A DNA stretch of 64,000 nucleotides, taken from positions 51,215-115,214 of the forward strand of contig CAYOVP010000001.1 in assembly GCA_964407495.1 (NCBI GenBank), in the 5' to 3' direction. This DNA comes from JAJRZX01 sp964407495 (lineage in GTDB: Bacteria > Desulfobacterota > GWC2-55-46 > JADFVP01). The notes below the pieces were generated by a model that was not told the origin of the DNA, searched no databases, and saw only the letters and a program-made list of their open reading frames with translations. Below, in pieces: positions 15,371 through 23,417 of this stretch (positions are counted from its first letter, which is position 1; every line of letters starts with the position of its first letter). The position numbers were made by a program, and so were the translations under genes.

Positions 15371-18300
15371 ATGCTCAAGAAGATAATAGAATTCTCCGTA
15401 AACAACAGGTTTCTCGTAATTCTGGGAACCCTCTTCATCATAGCCTTTGGTGCCTACACCATGGGCCGTACGCCCCTCGATGCCATTCCAGATCTATCGG
15501 ACGTGCAGGTCATCATCTACACGCCCTATGAGGGACAGGCCCCGCAGGTGGTGGAAGAGCAGGTCACCTATCCCCTTACGACGGCCATGTTGTCTGTGCC
15601 CCATGCAAAGGTCGTTCGCGGGTACTCCTTCTTCGGCTTCTCCTTCGTATACGTTATCTTCGAGGACGGAACCGACATGTACTGGGCCAGGAGCAGGGTC
15701 CTTGAGTATCTCAACTTCGTGGCGGGCCGTCTCCCAAAGGGCGTGAACCCCTCCCTCGGCCCAGACGCCACTGGAGTGGGCTGGGTCTTCGAGTATGCCC
15801 TCGTGGACAGAACGGGAAAGCACGACCTTGCAGAACTGAGGAGCCTCCAGGACTGGTACATGAGGTATGAACTCCAGACAGTGCCAGGGGTATCCGAGGT
15901 GGCGAGCATCGGAGGGTATGTAAAGCAGTATCAGGTGGAGGTAGACCCCAACAAACTCGCGGCCTTCGATATCCCCCTTGCCAAGGTGAAGCACGCCATC
16001 AAGAGGAGCAACAACGATGTGGGCGGCAAACTCCTCGAGATGAGCGAGCGGGAGTTCATGGTGAGGGGCCTGGGTTATATAAAATCTGCCGAGGACATAA
16101 GGAACATAGCCATAGGTGTTGACAAGAACGGAACCCCCATAACCGTGCGTGACGTTGCCACCGTACACCTTGGGCCCGAACTCCGCCGCGGGGCCGCGGA
16201 CCTCGACGGAGAGGGCGAGGTGGCCGGAGGCGTGGTCATAATGCGCTACGGCGGCAATGCCCTCGATGTCATCAAGAATGTCAAGAAGAAGATAGAGACG
16301 CTGAAGAAGGGCCTGCCCGGGGGCGTGGAGATAGTCCCTGTCTATGACCGCTCCGGCCTCATAGAGCGGGCCATAGAGACGCTTCGCGGCAAACTCGTGG
16401 AAGAGAGCATAGTCGTGGCTGTCATCTGCGTCCTCTTTCTCCTCCATGTGAGGAGCGCCCTTGTGGCCATCTTCACGTTGCCAGTTGGCATACTCATGGC
16501 CTTCATAATCATGTACTACCAAGGCATCAACGCGAATATCATGAGCCTTGGCGGTATCGCCATCGCCATAGGCGCCATGATAGACGGCGCCATAGTCATG
16601 ATAGAGAACGCCCATAAGCATATAGAGGAAGCGCCACAAGGAAAGGACCACTGGCAGATAATCATGGACTCGGCAAAGGAGGTTGGGCCGGCCCTATTCT
16701 TCTCGCTTCTCATCATCACCTTCTCCTTTGTGCCAGTCTTCACCCTCGAGGCACAGGAGGGCCGTCTCTTCAGCCCCCTTGCCTTTACAAAGACATACTC
16801 CATGGCCGCCTCGGCCATCCTTGCCGTAACCATTGTTCCCATACTCATGGGCTACTTTATCCGCGGCAAGATTCTGCCCGAGAAGAAGAACCCCATAAAC
16901 AGGCTTCTTCTCTTCGTATACAGGCCTGTGGTGGGCTTTGTCCTGCGCTACAAGAAGACCTTCATACTCATCTCTCTTCTGGCCCTGGTCGCGACCTTGG
17001 TTCCGCTCAAGAAACTCGGCGGGGAGTTCATGCCGCCACTCAACGAAGGCGATATCCTCTATATGCCTACAACTCTTCCGGGGATCTCCATCACCAAGGC
17101 AAAGGAACTCCTGCAGCAGACGGACAGGATACTGAAGACCTTTCCAGAGGTGAAGAGGGTATTTGGCAAGGTGGGACGAGCCGAGACAGCAACGGACCCT
17201 GCGCCCCTCTCCATGATGGAGACGACCATAATGCTAAGGCCCCAGGAGGAGTGGCGACCTGGAATGACCATCTATAAACTCATGGACGAGATGAACAGGG
17301 CCATAAAGTTCCCTGGCGTGACCAACGCCTGGACCATGCCCATAAAGACGCGTGTCGACATGCTCAGCACGGGTATCAAGACACCAGTGGGCCTCAAGGT
17401 GGCGGGCGATGACCTCAAGACCCTCGAAGGCCTCGGCAAGGAGATAGAGGCCGTTCTGAGGGACGTGCCCGGCACCCTCTCCGTGTACTCGGAGCGCGTC
17501 GTGGGGGGCAACTATCTGGACTTCGAGATCGACAGGAAGAAGGCCGCGCGATATGGTCTTACGGTGGGCGACGTGCAGGACGTGATACAGTCGGCCATAG
17601 GCGGAATGAACATTACCACCACTGTGGAGGGCCTCGAACGTTACCCCGTGAATCTTCGCTATGGCCGGGAACTGAGGAGCGATATCCCGTCGCTGAGGCG
17701 TGTCCTAATCGCCACACCCACTGGTGCCCATATACCCATAGCCCAGGTGGCCGAGATCCGCATAAGGAAAGGCCCGCCTGCAATAAAGAGCGAGAACGCG
17801 AGGCTCAATGCATGGATCTACGTGGACCTAAGGGGTGTGGACGTGGGTACATATGTGGCGAGGGCGCAGAAGATAGTCAACGATGCCGTGAAACTCCCGC
17901 CAGGCTATACCCTTACCTGGAGCGGACAGTTCGAGTACATGCAGAGGGCCAAGGCACGGCTAAAGGTCGTGGTGCCTCTTACGCTTCTTATCATCTTCCT
18001 CCTCCTGTACCTCAACTTCAAGAAGGTGGGCGAGAGCGTAATCGTCATGCTCTCGCTGCCCTTTGCCCTCGTGGGCGGCGTCTGGACTCTCTATATGCTC
18101 TCCTATAACATGAGCGTTGCCGTGGGCGTTGGGTTCATCGCCCTTGCCGGGGTCTCGGCGGAGATTGGTGTCATAATGATAATATACCTTAACATGGCCT
18201 GCAGGGAGAGGTTCCTGAAGGGAACTCTCAAGACGAGGGCAGACCTGGAGGAGGCCGTAAAGGAAGGGGCCTCGCGCCGTATCCGCCCGATCATGATGAC

Positions 18301-18493
18301 AGTATTCGCCATTATCGGCGGGCTACTTCCCATAATGTGGGGCTCTGGCACTGGCTCGGCAGTGATGAAGAGGATAGCGGCGCCCATGGTGGGCGGCATG
18401 ATCTCGGCAACAATCCTCACGCTTCTCGTCATACCTGCCATCTATACCCTCTGGAGAGAGAGGGAGTTCAGGAGAGAGGGAGGAGGGAAATGA
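15371..18493 (+). CDS. cusA: Heavy-metal RND transporter CusA
   Basis: A 1040-residue inner-membrane proton/cation antiporter of the HME-RND family. It starts with a transmembrane helix (FLVILGTLFIIAFGAYTMGRTPLDAIPDLSDVQV), has large periplasmic loops after TM1 and TM7, and carries the family signature in TM4 (IAIGAMIDGAIVMIENAHKHIEE), which places it in the monovalent copper/silver branch rather than CzcA. Length is normal (CusA is 1047). With CusB and CusC it spans the envelope. A leader of 200 bp with three hairpins separates it from cusB. Its stop overlaps the next start (ATGA). Confidence 0.95.
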   Translation: MLKKIIEFSVNNRFLVILGTLFIIAFGAYTMGRTPLDAIPDLSDVQVIIYTPYEGQAPQVVEEQVTYPLTTAMLSVPHAKVVRGYSFFGFSFVYVIFEDGTDMYWARSRVLEYLNFVAGRLPKGVNPSLGPDATGVGWVFEYALVDRTGKHDLAELRSLQDWYMRYELQTVPGVSEVASIGGYVKQYQVEVDPNKLAAFDIPLAKVKHAIKRSNNDVGGKLLEMSEREFMVRGLGYIKSAEDIRNIAIGVDKNGTPITVRDVATVHLGPELRRGAADLDGEGEVAGGVVIMRYGGNALDVIKNVKKKIETLKKGLPGGVEIVPVYDRSGLIERAIETLRGKLVEESIVVAVICVLFLLHVRSALVAIFTLPVGILMAFIIMYYQGINANIMSLGGIAIAIGAMIDGAIVMIENAHKHIEEAPQGKDHWQIIMDSAKEVGPALFFSLLIITFSFVPVFTLEAQEGRLFSPLAFTKTYSMAASAILAVTIVPILMGYFIRGKILPEKKNPINRLLLFVYRPVVGFVLRYKKTFILISLLALVATLVPLKKLGGEFMPPLNEGDILYMPTTLPGISITKAKELLQQTDRILKTFPEVKRVFGKVGRAETATDPAPLSMMETTIMLRPQEEWRPGMTIYKLMDEMNRAIKFPGVTNAWTMPIKTRVDMLSTGIKTPVGLKVAGDDLKTLEGLGKEIEAVLRDVPGTLSVYSERVVGGNYLDFEIDRKKAARYGLTVGDVQDVIQSAIGGMNITTTVEGLERYPVNLRYGRELRSDIPSLRRVLIATPTGAHIPIAQVAEIRIRKGPPAIKSENARLNAWIYVDLRGVDVGTYVARAQKIVNDAVKLPPGYTLTWSGQFEYMQRAKARLKVVVPLTLLIIFLLLYLNFKKVGESVIVMLSLPFALVGGVWTLYMLSYNMSVAVGVGFIALAGVSAEIGVIMIIYLNMACRERFLKGTLKTRADLEEAVKEGASRRIRPIMMTVFAIIGGLLPIMWGSGTGSAVMKRIAAPMVGGMISATILTLLVIPAIYTLWREREFRREGGGK

Positions 18494-18852
18494 GAGAGAT
18501 AAAGGCCTATATGAGGCGGGATAAGGCAGAGGAAGTGATAGACGCACTCATGGAAGGCGGGGTGGCCGGCTTTACACTCATAGATGTCTGTGGACTCGGT
18601 GCCGCCGCATCAGAGGAGAAGAAGTGGTCCATAGAGTACTGCAAGAAGTACTCCTCAGTAGTCAAAGTGGAGATTGTCTGTCATAATAAAGACGTGGAGC
18701 GCATTACAGGTATCATAAAGGAGCACGCCTGGACAGGTCACAGTGGTGACGGCATGATCTTTGTCGCTCCCATAATAGAGGCCATAAGGATACGAACGGG
18801 CGAGCGAGGGTATGAGGCCATAGAGCCCTGTGCCAAGAAACCAGCATCCTGA
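18490..18852 (+). CDS. PII-like protein linked to metal efflux (PII-NG type)
   Basis: A 120-residue member of the PII signal-transduction fold. The beginning (MREIKAYMRRDKAEEVIDAL) and the C-terminal signature (TGHSGDGMIFVAPIIEAIRIRTGERG) are clearly PII, but the T-loop region (CGLGAAASEEKKWSIEYCKKYSS) does not carry the canonical uridylylation Tyr context of GlnB/GlnK. PII-like proteins of this kind next to CusA/CzcA genes have been named the PII-NG (new group). The ATG overlaps the cusA stop, so dose and timing are tied to the pump. It probably binds a nucleotide and regulates the pump or another partner; the mechanism is unknown. Confidence 0.85.
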   Translation: MREIKAYMRRDKAEEVIDALMEGGVAGFTLIDVCGLGAAASEEKKWSIEYCKKYSSVVKVEIVCHNKDVERITGIIKEHAWTGHSGDGMIFVAPIIEAIRIRTGERGYEAIEPCAKKPAS

Positions 18853-18905
18853 TAACTTGGCGTGTCAGGCTCAGCCGGAATTTTCACTCAGATGGAGGTC
18901 TCGAG

Positions 18906-19310
18906 ATGTCTACGATAGAAGCGCGAAAGAGGGTTATATACAGGGTACTGGTCTTTTTGGCCGTCTTTTCCATGATGATGGGCAGTGGGTGGTTTATGGG
19001 CCTCTCCCATGCCCAGGACACTGTGGAGGGATATAAGGTTGACCATGGCATAGTCTGCATGGTAACTGATAAGGTAATGGGCAGGCCCCAGATACCCGTA
19101 GTGGTAGGGGGCAAGACCTATTATGGTTGTTGCAAGAACTGTGTCGGCAAGTTAAAGGGCAATCCTGCCATACGGTATGCAAAGGACCCGGTCACAGGCG
19201 CCCAGGTGGACAAGGCAAGGGCCTTTATCATGGAAGGACCCAACGGCGATGCCCTGTACTTCGAGTCTGCCCTCACGGCAAGGCGCTTTGTCGAGTCCAT
19301 GAAGAGGTGA
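18906..19310 (+). CDS. Exported TRASH/YHS-like metal-binding protein
   Basis: A 134-residue protein with a signal or anchor helix (about 12-36, ending LSHAQD). The mature part holds CMVTDKVMGRPQIPVVVGGKTYYGCCKNCVGKL, a TRASH/YHS-type treble-clef with C-x(n)-C-C-x2-C ligands. Such domains bind copper or related ions. Context in the cus/cop cluster suggests a periplasmic copper binder or sensor. The ribosome area is AGATGGAGG. No enzymatic residues are visible. Confidence 0.78.
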   Translation: MSTIEARKRVIYRVLVFLAVFSMMMGSGWFMGLSHAQDTVEGYKVDHGIVCMVTDKVMGRPQIPVVVGGKTYYGCCKNCVGKLKGNPAIRYAKDPVTGAQVDKARAFIMEGPNGDALYFESALTARRFVESMKR

Positions 19311-19339
19311 CCGGGACACTCATTTAAGGAGGCGTCCTC

Positions 19340-19927
19340 ATGATCTTGAGCCTGTTTTCATTCCTTCCCGGCATGGCGGCCATGGACAATGTCCATCCAC
19401 TCTTTGTCCATTATCCCATTGCGCTCTTCACGACATTTCTCCTGGCAGAGTTTCTCGGCGTAGTCACGAAGAACGAGAACTTCCGGTGTGCCGCTTCTTT
19501 CACCCTCTATCTCGGCAACATAGCCGCCCTCGTTACCGTTGCCGCAGGGTACTATGCCGCGGCCACGGTGGAACACAGCGAAGAGGTGCATGCCATCATG
19601 GAGAACCATGAGCACTTCGGAGTAACGGTTCTCATAATAGCCACTATCCTCTCTCTCTGGAGGCTGTACGTGAGGAGACGCTTCTCGCCAAAGGCCCAGT
19701 TCCTTCACCTCGCACTGGCCTTTATCCTATGCGTCATTATCGCCCTTGGCGCAGATCTGGGGGGGCTCATGGTCTACAAGTACGGCGTTGGCGGCGAGGC
19801 CGTGAGGATAGAGAGGGCCCGTATAAGTAGTGATATGGAGGCCCATGAAGAGGACTCTTCCGCCACTGGATCTGTGGCAGAACATAACGGCCAGCACCAT
19901 CATCATCACCATCACCAGGGTGGATAA
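19340..19927 (+). CDS. DUF2231 membrane protein with His-rich tail
   Basis: A 195-residue membrane protein with about four transmembrane helices (HPLFVHYPIALFTTFLLAEFLG, LYLGNIAALVTVAAGYYAA, HFGVTVLIIATILSLWRLYV, FLHLALAFILCVIIALGADLGGLMVY). The motif HPLFVHYPIAL and the His between helices are typical of DUF2231, a family with possible heme or metal ligands. The tail is strongly His-rich, with seven consecutive histidines, which suits metal binding at the membrane surface. Its function is unknown; it sits between the TRASH protein and the copper ATPase. Confidence 0.78.
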   Translation: MILSLFSFLPGMAAMDNVHPLFVHYPIALFTTFLLAEFLGVVTKNENFRCAASFTLYLGNIAALVTVAAGYYAAATVEHSEEVHAIMENHEHFGVTVLIIATILSLWRLYVRRRFSPKAQFLHLALAFILCVIIALGADLGGLMVYKYGVGGEAVRIERARISSDMEAHEEDSSATGSVAEHNGQHHHHHHHQGG

Positions 19928-19967
19928 GCCTGTTGAGTCCTTAATTCAGGCAAGGGGCTGAGGCTCT

Positions 19968-22688
19968 ATGGGGGTTGCAATGGAAAGAGATCCTGTCTGT
20001 GGCATGACCGTCGACCCCGCCAAGGCCGCAGGCTCATTCGTCTACAAGGGTACTACCTACTACTTCTGCAACGTGAAGTGCAGGGAGAGGTTTGCGGCCT
20101 CGCCCCGGGATTTTCTCCACGCAGAGCCTGCGAGCATCTCAGGCCCGAGGGGGGGTGAGGGAGGAGGCGCGGCCAGGAAAGGGCCGCCTGCGCCTACGAG
20201 GAAAGGTATCGTGCCTGGCAAGGAAGGCCCCAAGGCTCAGGCCCTGACGCTCCCCCTTACGGGCATGAACTGCGCCTCCTGCGCCGCGAAGATAGAAAAG
20301 GCCCTTGCCGGGGTTCCCGGTGTCCTCAAGGCCTCGGTGAATTTTGCCGCAGAAAAGGCCTCTCTGGAGTATGACCCATCGGTCGTAGACGGAAAGGACC
20401 TCGTCTCTGTTGTAGAGGGCCTTGGCTACGGCGTACTTGCCTCGCGGATCACACTGCAGATAGGCGGCATGAACTGCGCCTCCTGCGCAGCAAAGATAGA
20501 AAAGGCCCTTGCCAGGGTCCCCGGTGTCCTCAAGGCCTCGGTGAACTTTGCGGCAGAGGAGGCGAGTGTGGAGTTCATGCCAGGTGAGGCAGGCATCGAG
20601 GCCATGAAGGCCGCGGTGACTGGCATAGGCTACAAGGTCATAGATACAGGTGGCGGGCAGGATGCCCTTCAGAAGAAGGAAGAAGCCCGCCTCAGGGAAT
20701 ACAGGGACCTTAGGCGCAAGATCGTAGTAGGCGCCCTCCTCTCCATCTCCATCCTCCTAATGACCCATCCGGGTCTTACGGGCCTCGACCGCGCCTTTGG
20801 TCTTAAGCGCGGCACCTGGTTCTTCATCCAATTTCTCTTCGCACTACCCGTGCAGTTCTGGTGCGGCTGGCAGTTCTATGCCGGCGCAATCGCCTCAGCG
20901 CGTCACAGGACTACGGACATGAACACCCTCATCGCCCTGGGTACGTCCTCGGCCTTCATATACAGCATGGCCGCCACCTTTGCCCCCTGGCTGTTTACCT
21001 CCAGCGGCTTTACACCAGAGGTCTACTACGATACTTCGGCCATCATCATAGTCCTCATACTCACGGGGCGTCTTCTCGAGGCACGTGCAAAGGGCAGGAC
21101 CGGCGCGGCCATAAAAAAACTCATGGGCATGCGCGCAAGGACGGCCCGCGTGGTACGCGCGGGAGTGGAGCAGGAGGTCCCTGTGGAGGAGGTCGTGCCC
21201 GGAGACATAGTCCTCGTGAGGCCGGGCGAGAAGATACCCGTGGACGGCAAGGTAATAGAGGGGCACTCCACTGTGGACGAGTCCATGATAAGCGGCGAGT
21301 CCATGCCAGTGGAAAAGAAAGAAGGTGATACTGTTATAGGCGCTACTCTGAACGGCAACGGGTCTTTCAGGTTCCGTGCCGAGAAGGTGGGTAAAGACAC
21401 GGCACTTGCCCAGATAATCCGCATGGTGGAGGAGGCCCAGGGCTCCAAGCCCCCCATAGCACGGCTTGCCGACCAGATAGCCTCGTACTTTGTCCCAGTG
21501 GTCATCGGTATCGCGGTCCTGACCTTCATCGTCTGGTACTTCTTTGGGCCCCAGCCCTCTCTTACATACGCAATGCTCAACTTCGTGGCAGTGCTCATAA
21601 TAGCCTGTCCCTGCGCACTGGGGCTCGCCACCCCTACGTCCATCATGGTGGGTACGGGCCGCGGCGCCGAGAACGGTATACTGATAAAAGGGGGCGAGGC
21701 CCTGGAGACGGCCCATAAACTCACGGCCATAGTCCTCGACAAGACAGGCACACTCACAGAGGGCAGACCCTCTGTGACAGACGTCATCGCCTCGGAGGGC
21801 TTTACAGAGGACGATGTTCTCATGTACTCGGCCTCTTCCGAGAAGGCCTCGGAACACCCCCTTGGCGAGGCCATTGTGCGCGGGGCCGAGGAAAGGGGCC
21901 TTGATCTCGTGAGGCCGGAAAAGTTTGTTGCAGTGCCTGGCCGGGGCATACGGGCCACCCTGAGGGGCAGGGAAGTGCTCCTTGGCAACGAGGCCTTCAT
22001 GAGAGATGAGGGCCTGGAACCGTCCAGTCTCCTTGAGAGCGCAAAGAGGCTTGCAGGCGAGGGAAAGACGCCCATGTTCGTGGCAGTCGATGGCCGCACC
22101 GCAGGCCTGGTGGCAGTTGCGGACAAACTCAAGCCTCACTCCAAGGAGGCAGTTGCCGAACTAAGGAAAATGGGCCTCGAGGTCGTCATGATAACGGGAG
22201 ACAACAGGAGGACAGCCGAGGCCATTGGCAGGCAGATAGGGCTTACGAGGGTGCTGGCCGAGGTCCTACCAGGGGACAAGGCCCATGAGGTGAGGAAACT
22301 CCAGAGAGAGGGCAGGATTGTGGCCATGGTGGGCGACGGGATCAACGACGCCCCTGCCCTTGCGCAGGCAGACGTGGGCATAGCCATAGGAACAGGTACG
22401 GACGTTGCCATGGAGGCCTCGGATATTACACTCATAGGCGGAGACCTGCGCGCCATCGTTACAGCCATTGCCCTCAGCAGGGCTACTATCCGCAATATAC
22501 GCCAGAACCTCTTCTGGGCCTTTTTCTACAATACAATACTAATACCCCTTGCCGCTGGTGCGCTCTATCCGTCCTTCGGCATACTCCTGAGCCCCATATT
22601 CGCCGCCGCGGCCATGGGACTCTCTTCCGTGACCGTGGTCTCCAATGCCCTTCGCCTGCGGTGGTTCAGCCCACCGGCCATTACTTGA
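19968..22688 (+). CDS. copA: Copper-translocating P1B-ATPase with YHS and two HMA domains
   Basis: A 906-residue Cu(I) exporter. Order of domains: an N-terminal YHS module (DPVCGMTVDPAKAAGSF, YYFCNVKCRERF, residues 7-45), two HMA domains (MNCASCA motifs near 99 and 167), transmembrane helices, actuator loop (STVDESMISGESMPVEK), the ion-site motif CPC (ACPCALGLATP, near 545), phosphorylation DKTGT (near 591), nucleotide-binding SEHPLGEA and hinge GDGINDAPALA (near 790). It pumps cytoplasmic Cu(I) to the periplasm, where CusCBA can expel it. The start at 19968 has GAGG five bases upstream; 19980 is possible. The two HMA domains are almost identical in DNA, a recent internal duplication. Confidence 0.95.
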   Translation: MGVAMERDPVCGMTVDPAKAAGSFVYKGTTYYFCNVKCRERFAASPRDFLHAEPASISGPRGGEGGGAARKGPPAPTRKGIVPGKEGPKAQALTLPLTGMNCASCAAKIEKALAGVPGVLKASVNFAAEKASLEYDPSVVDGKDLVSVVEGLGYGVLASRITLQIGGMNCASCAAKIEKALARVPGVLKASVNFAAEEASVEFMPGEAGIEAMKAAVTGIGYKVIDTGGGQDALQKKEEARLREYRDLRRKIVVGALLSISILLMTHPGLTGLDRAFGLKRGTWFFIQFLFALPVQFWCGWQFYAGAIASARHRTTDMNTLIALGTSSAFIYSMAATFAPWLFTSSGFTPEVYYDTSAIIIVLILTGRLLEARAKGRTGAAIKKLMGMRARTARVVRAGVEQEVPVEEVVPGDIVLVRPGEKIPVDGKVIEGHSTVDESMISGESMPVEKKEGDTVIGATLNGNGSFRFRAEKVGKDTALAQIIRMVEEAQGSKPPIARLADQIASYFVPVVIGIAVLTFIVWYFFGPQPSLTYAMLNFVAVLIIACPCALGLATPTSIMVGTGRGAENGILIKGGEALETAHKLTAIVLDKTGTLTEGRPSVTDVIASEGFTEDDVLMYSASSEKASEHPLGEAIVRGAEERGLDLVRPEKFVAVPGRGIRATLRGREVLLGNEAFMRDEGLEPSSLLESAKRLAGEGKTPMFVAVDGRTAGLVAVADKLKPHSKEAVAELRKMGLEVVMITGDNRRTAEAIGRQIGLTRVLAEVLPGDKAHEVRKLQREGRIVAMVGDGINDAPALAQADVGIAIGTGTDVAMEASDITLIGGDLRAIVTAIALSRATIRNIRQNLFWAFFYNTILIPLAAGALYPSFGILLSPIFAAAAMGLSSVTVVSNALRLRWFSPPAIT
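20262..20556 (+). repeat. Internal direct duplication of HMA coding segment
   Basis: Bases 20262-20352 and 20466-20556 match at all but a handful of positions, offset by 204 bp (68 codons). The repeat covers the MNCASCA loop and the first helix and strand of each HMA domain. Confidence 0.85.
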
Positions 22689-22715
22689 AAATGATATGAA
22701 AGGAAAGGAGGTCTC

Positions 22716-23060
22716 ATGGACAACATAAGACATCACAGCATCAAGTTCAGGGAGTACGGCGACAAACTCAAGGACCCCGCCGGCGCCATCAAGAGGCTCA
22801 ATGGGGTGCGGAGAGTTGAGATAGACCCCGAGAAGAAAGAGGTCTTCGTGGAGTACGACCTCCTCAAGTGCACTGAGGCCGATATAGAGAAAAAGATGAT
22901 AGACGAGGGGTTTGTACTCGATAGTAGCCTTGGCGAGAGGCTCAAGAGGGGCTGGCTTCATTATAGCGAGGAGAACGAACGCGAGGCCATGCGCGCCGAG
23001 CCCAGGCCCTGTTGCACAGTGGATGAAAAAAAAGAGACCCACGACGAGCCCATGGATTAG
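22716..23060 (+). CDS. HMA-like small protein without the CxxC motif
   Basis: A 114-residue cytoplasmic protein. Residues 1-75 (HHSIKFREYGDKLKDPAGAIKRLNGVRRVEIDPEKKEVFVEYDLLKCTEADIEKKMIDEGF) have the beta-alpha-beta-beta-alpha-beta layout of heavy-metal-associated domains, but the metal-binding CxxC is replaced by KDPAG. A C-terminal extension has a CC pair (RPCCTVDEKK) that could bind metal instead. The ribosome site AAAGGAGG is strong. Last gene of the copper cluster; a chaperone or regulatory role is possible but unproven. Confidence 0.7.
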   Translation: MDNIRHHSIKFREYGDKLKDPAGAIKRLNGVRRVEIDPEKKEVFVEYDLLKCTEADIEKKMIDEGFVLDSSLGERLKRGWLHYSEENEREAMRAEPRPCCTVDEKKETHDEPMD

Positions 23061-23417
23061 CGGCCCGCCGAGGTATGGTGGAAGATAGAACGGACGCCCT
23101 TATGATCTTTAAACCAGATGGTCATGGTCCGCCTTCCTTTGTGGGCCTTTTATGAGTAACTATGCCTGAGATGGCGAGAAAAGCCAACCCTTTTACTTTA
23201 ATGTAACAGAAAGTTTTTCAATTGGTTGACTATTGTTCAGCAACATAGTAGAATCTAAAAAAATTCAATAAATTGTCCCACATTTTGTCTTTTTGTGGTT
23301 CTTCCTCGTGGGAATTCCGATCATATGGCGGTCTCAGTCCTCTCGACAGGTGGCAAGATGGAGGGCCTCTTTTTTCATTCCTAAAAGGTTGATCAGCAGT
23401 ACCAAAGAGGTTTTTTG
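23061..23417. other. Intergenic stretch, AT-rich on the right
   Basis: No gene. From about 23180 the sequence becomes AT-rich and holds the promoter candidate at 23226-23254. No clear terminator for the copper operon was found. Confidence 0.4.
23226..23254 (+). promoter_or_regulatory. Promoter candidate for the diiron-GGDEF gene
   Basis: TTGACT (23226-23231), 17 bp, TAGAAT (23249-23254), giving a leader of about 155 nt. Confidence 0.55.

Noticed and set aside
19882..19926. Seven histidines as a cloning tag (artefact)
   Set aside because: The stretch follows natural DUF2231 sequence, uses varied codons (CAC and CAT mixed), and is in a copper cluster where His tails are usual.
20895..22139. 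Antisense frames of 414 and 368 codons opposite copA
   Set aside because: They mirror the P-type ATPase core, have no ribosome sites or motifs, and are rich in His, Cys and Arg as expected for shadow translation.
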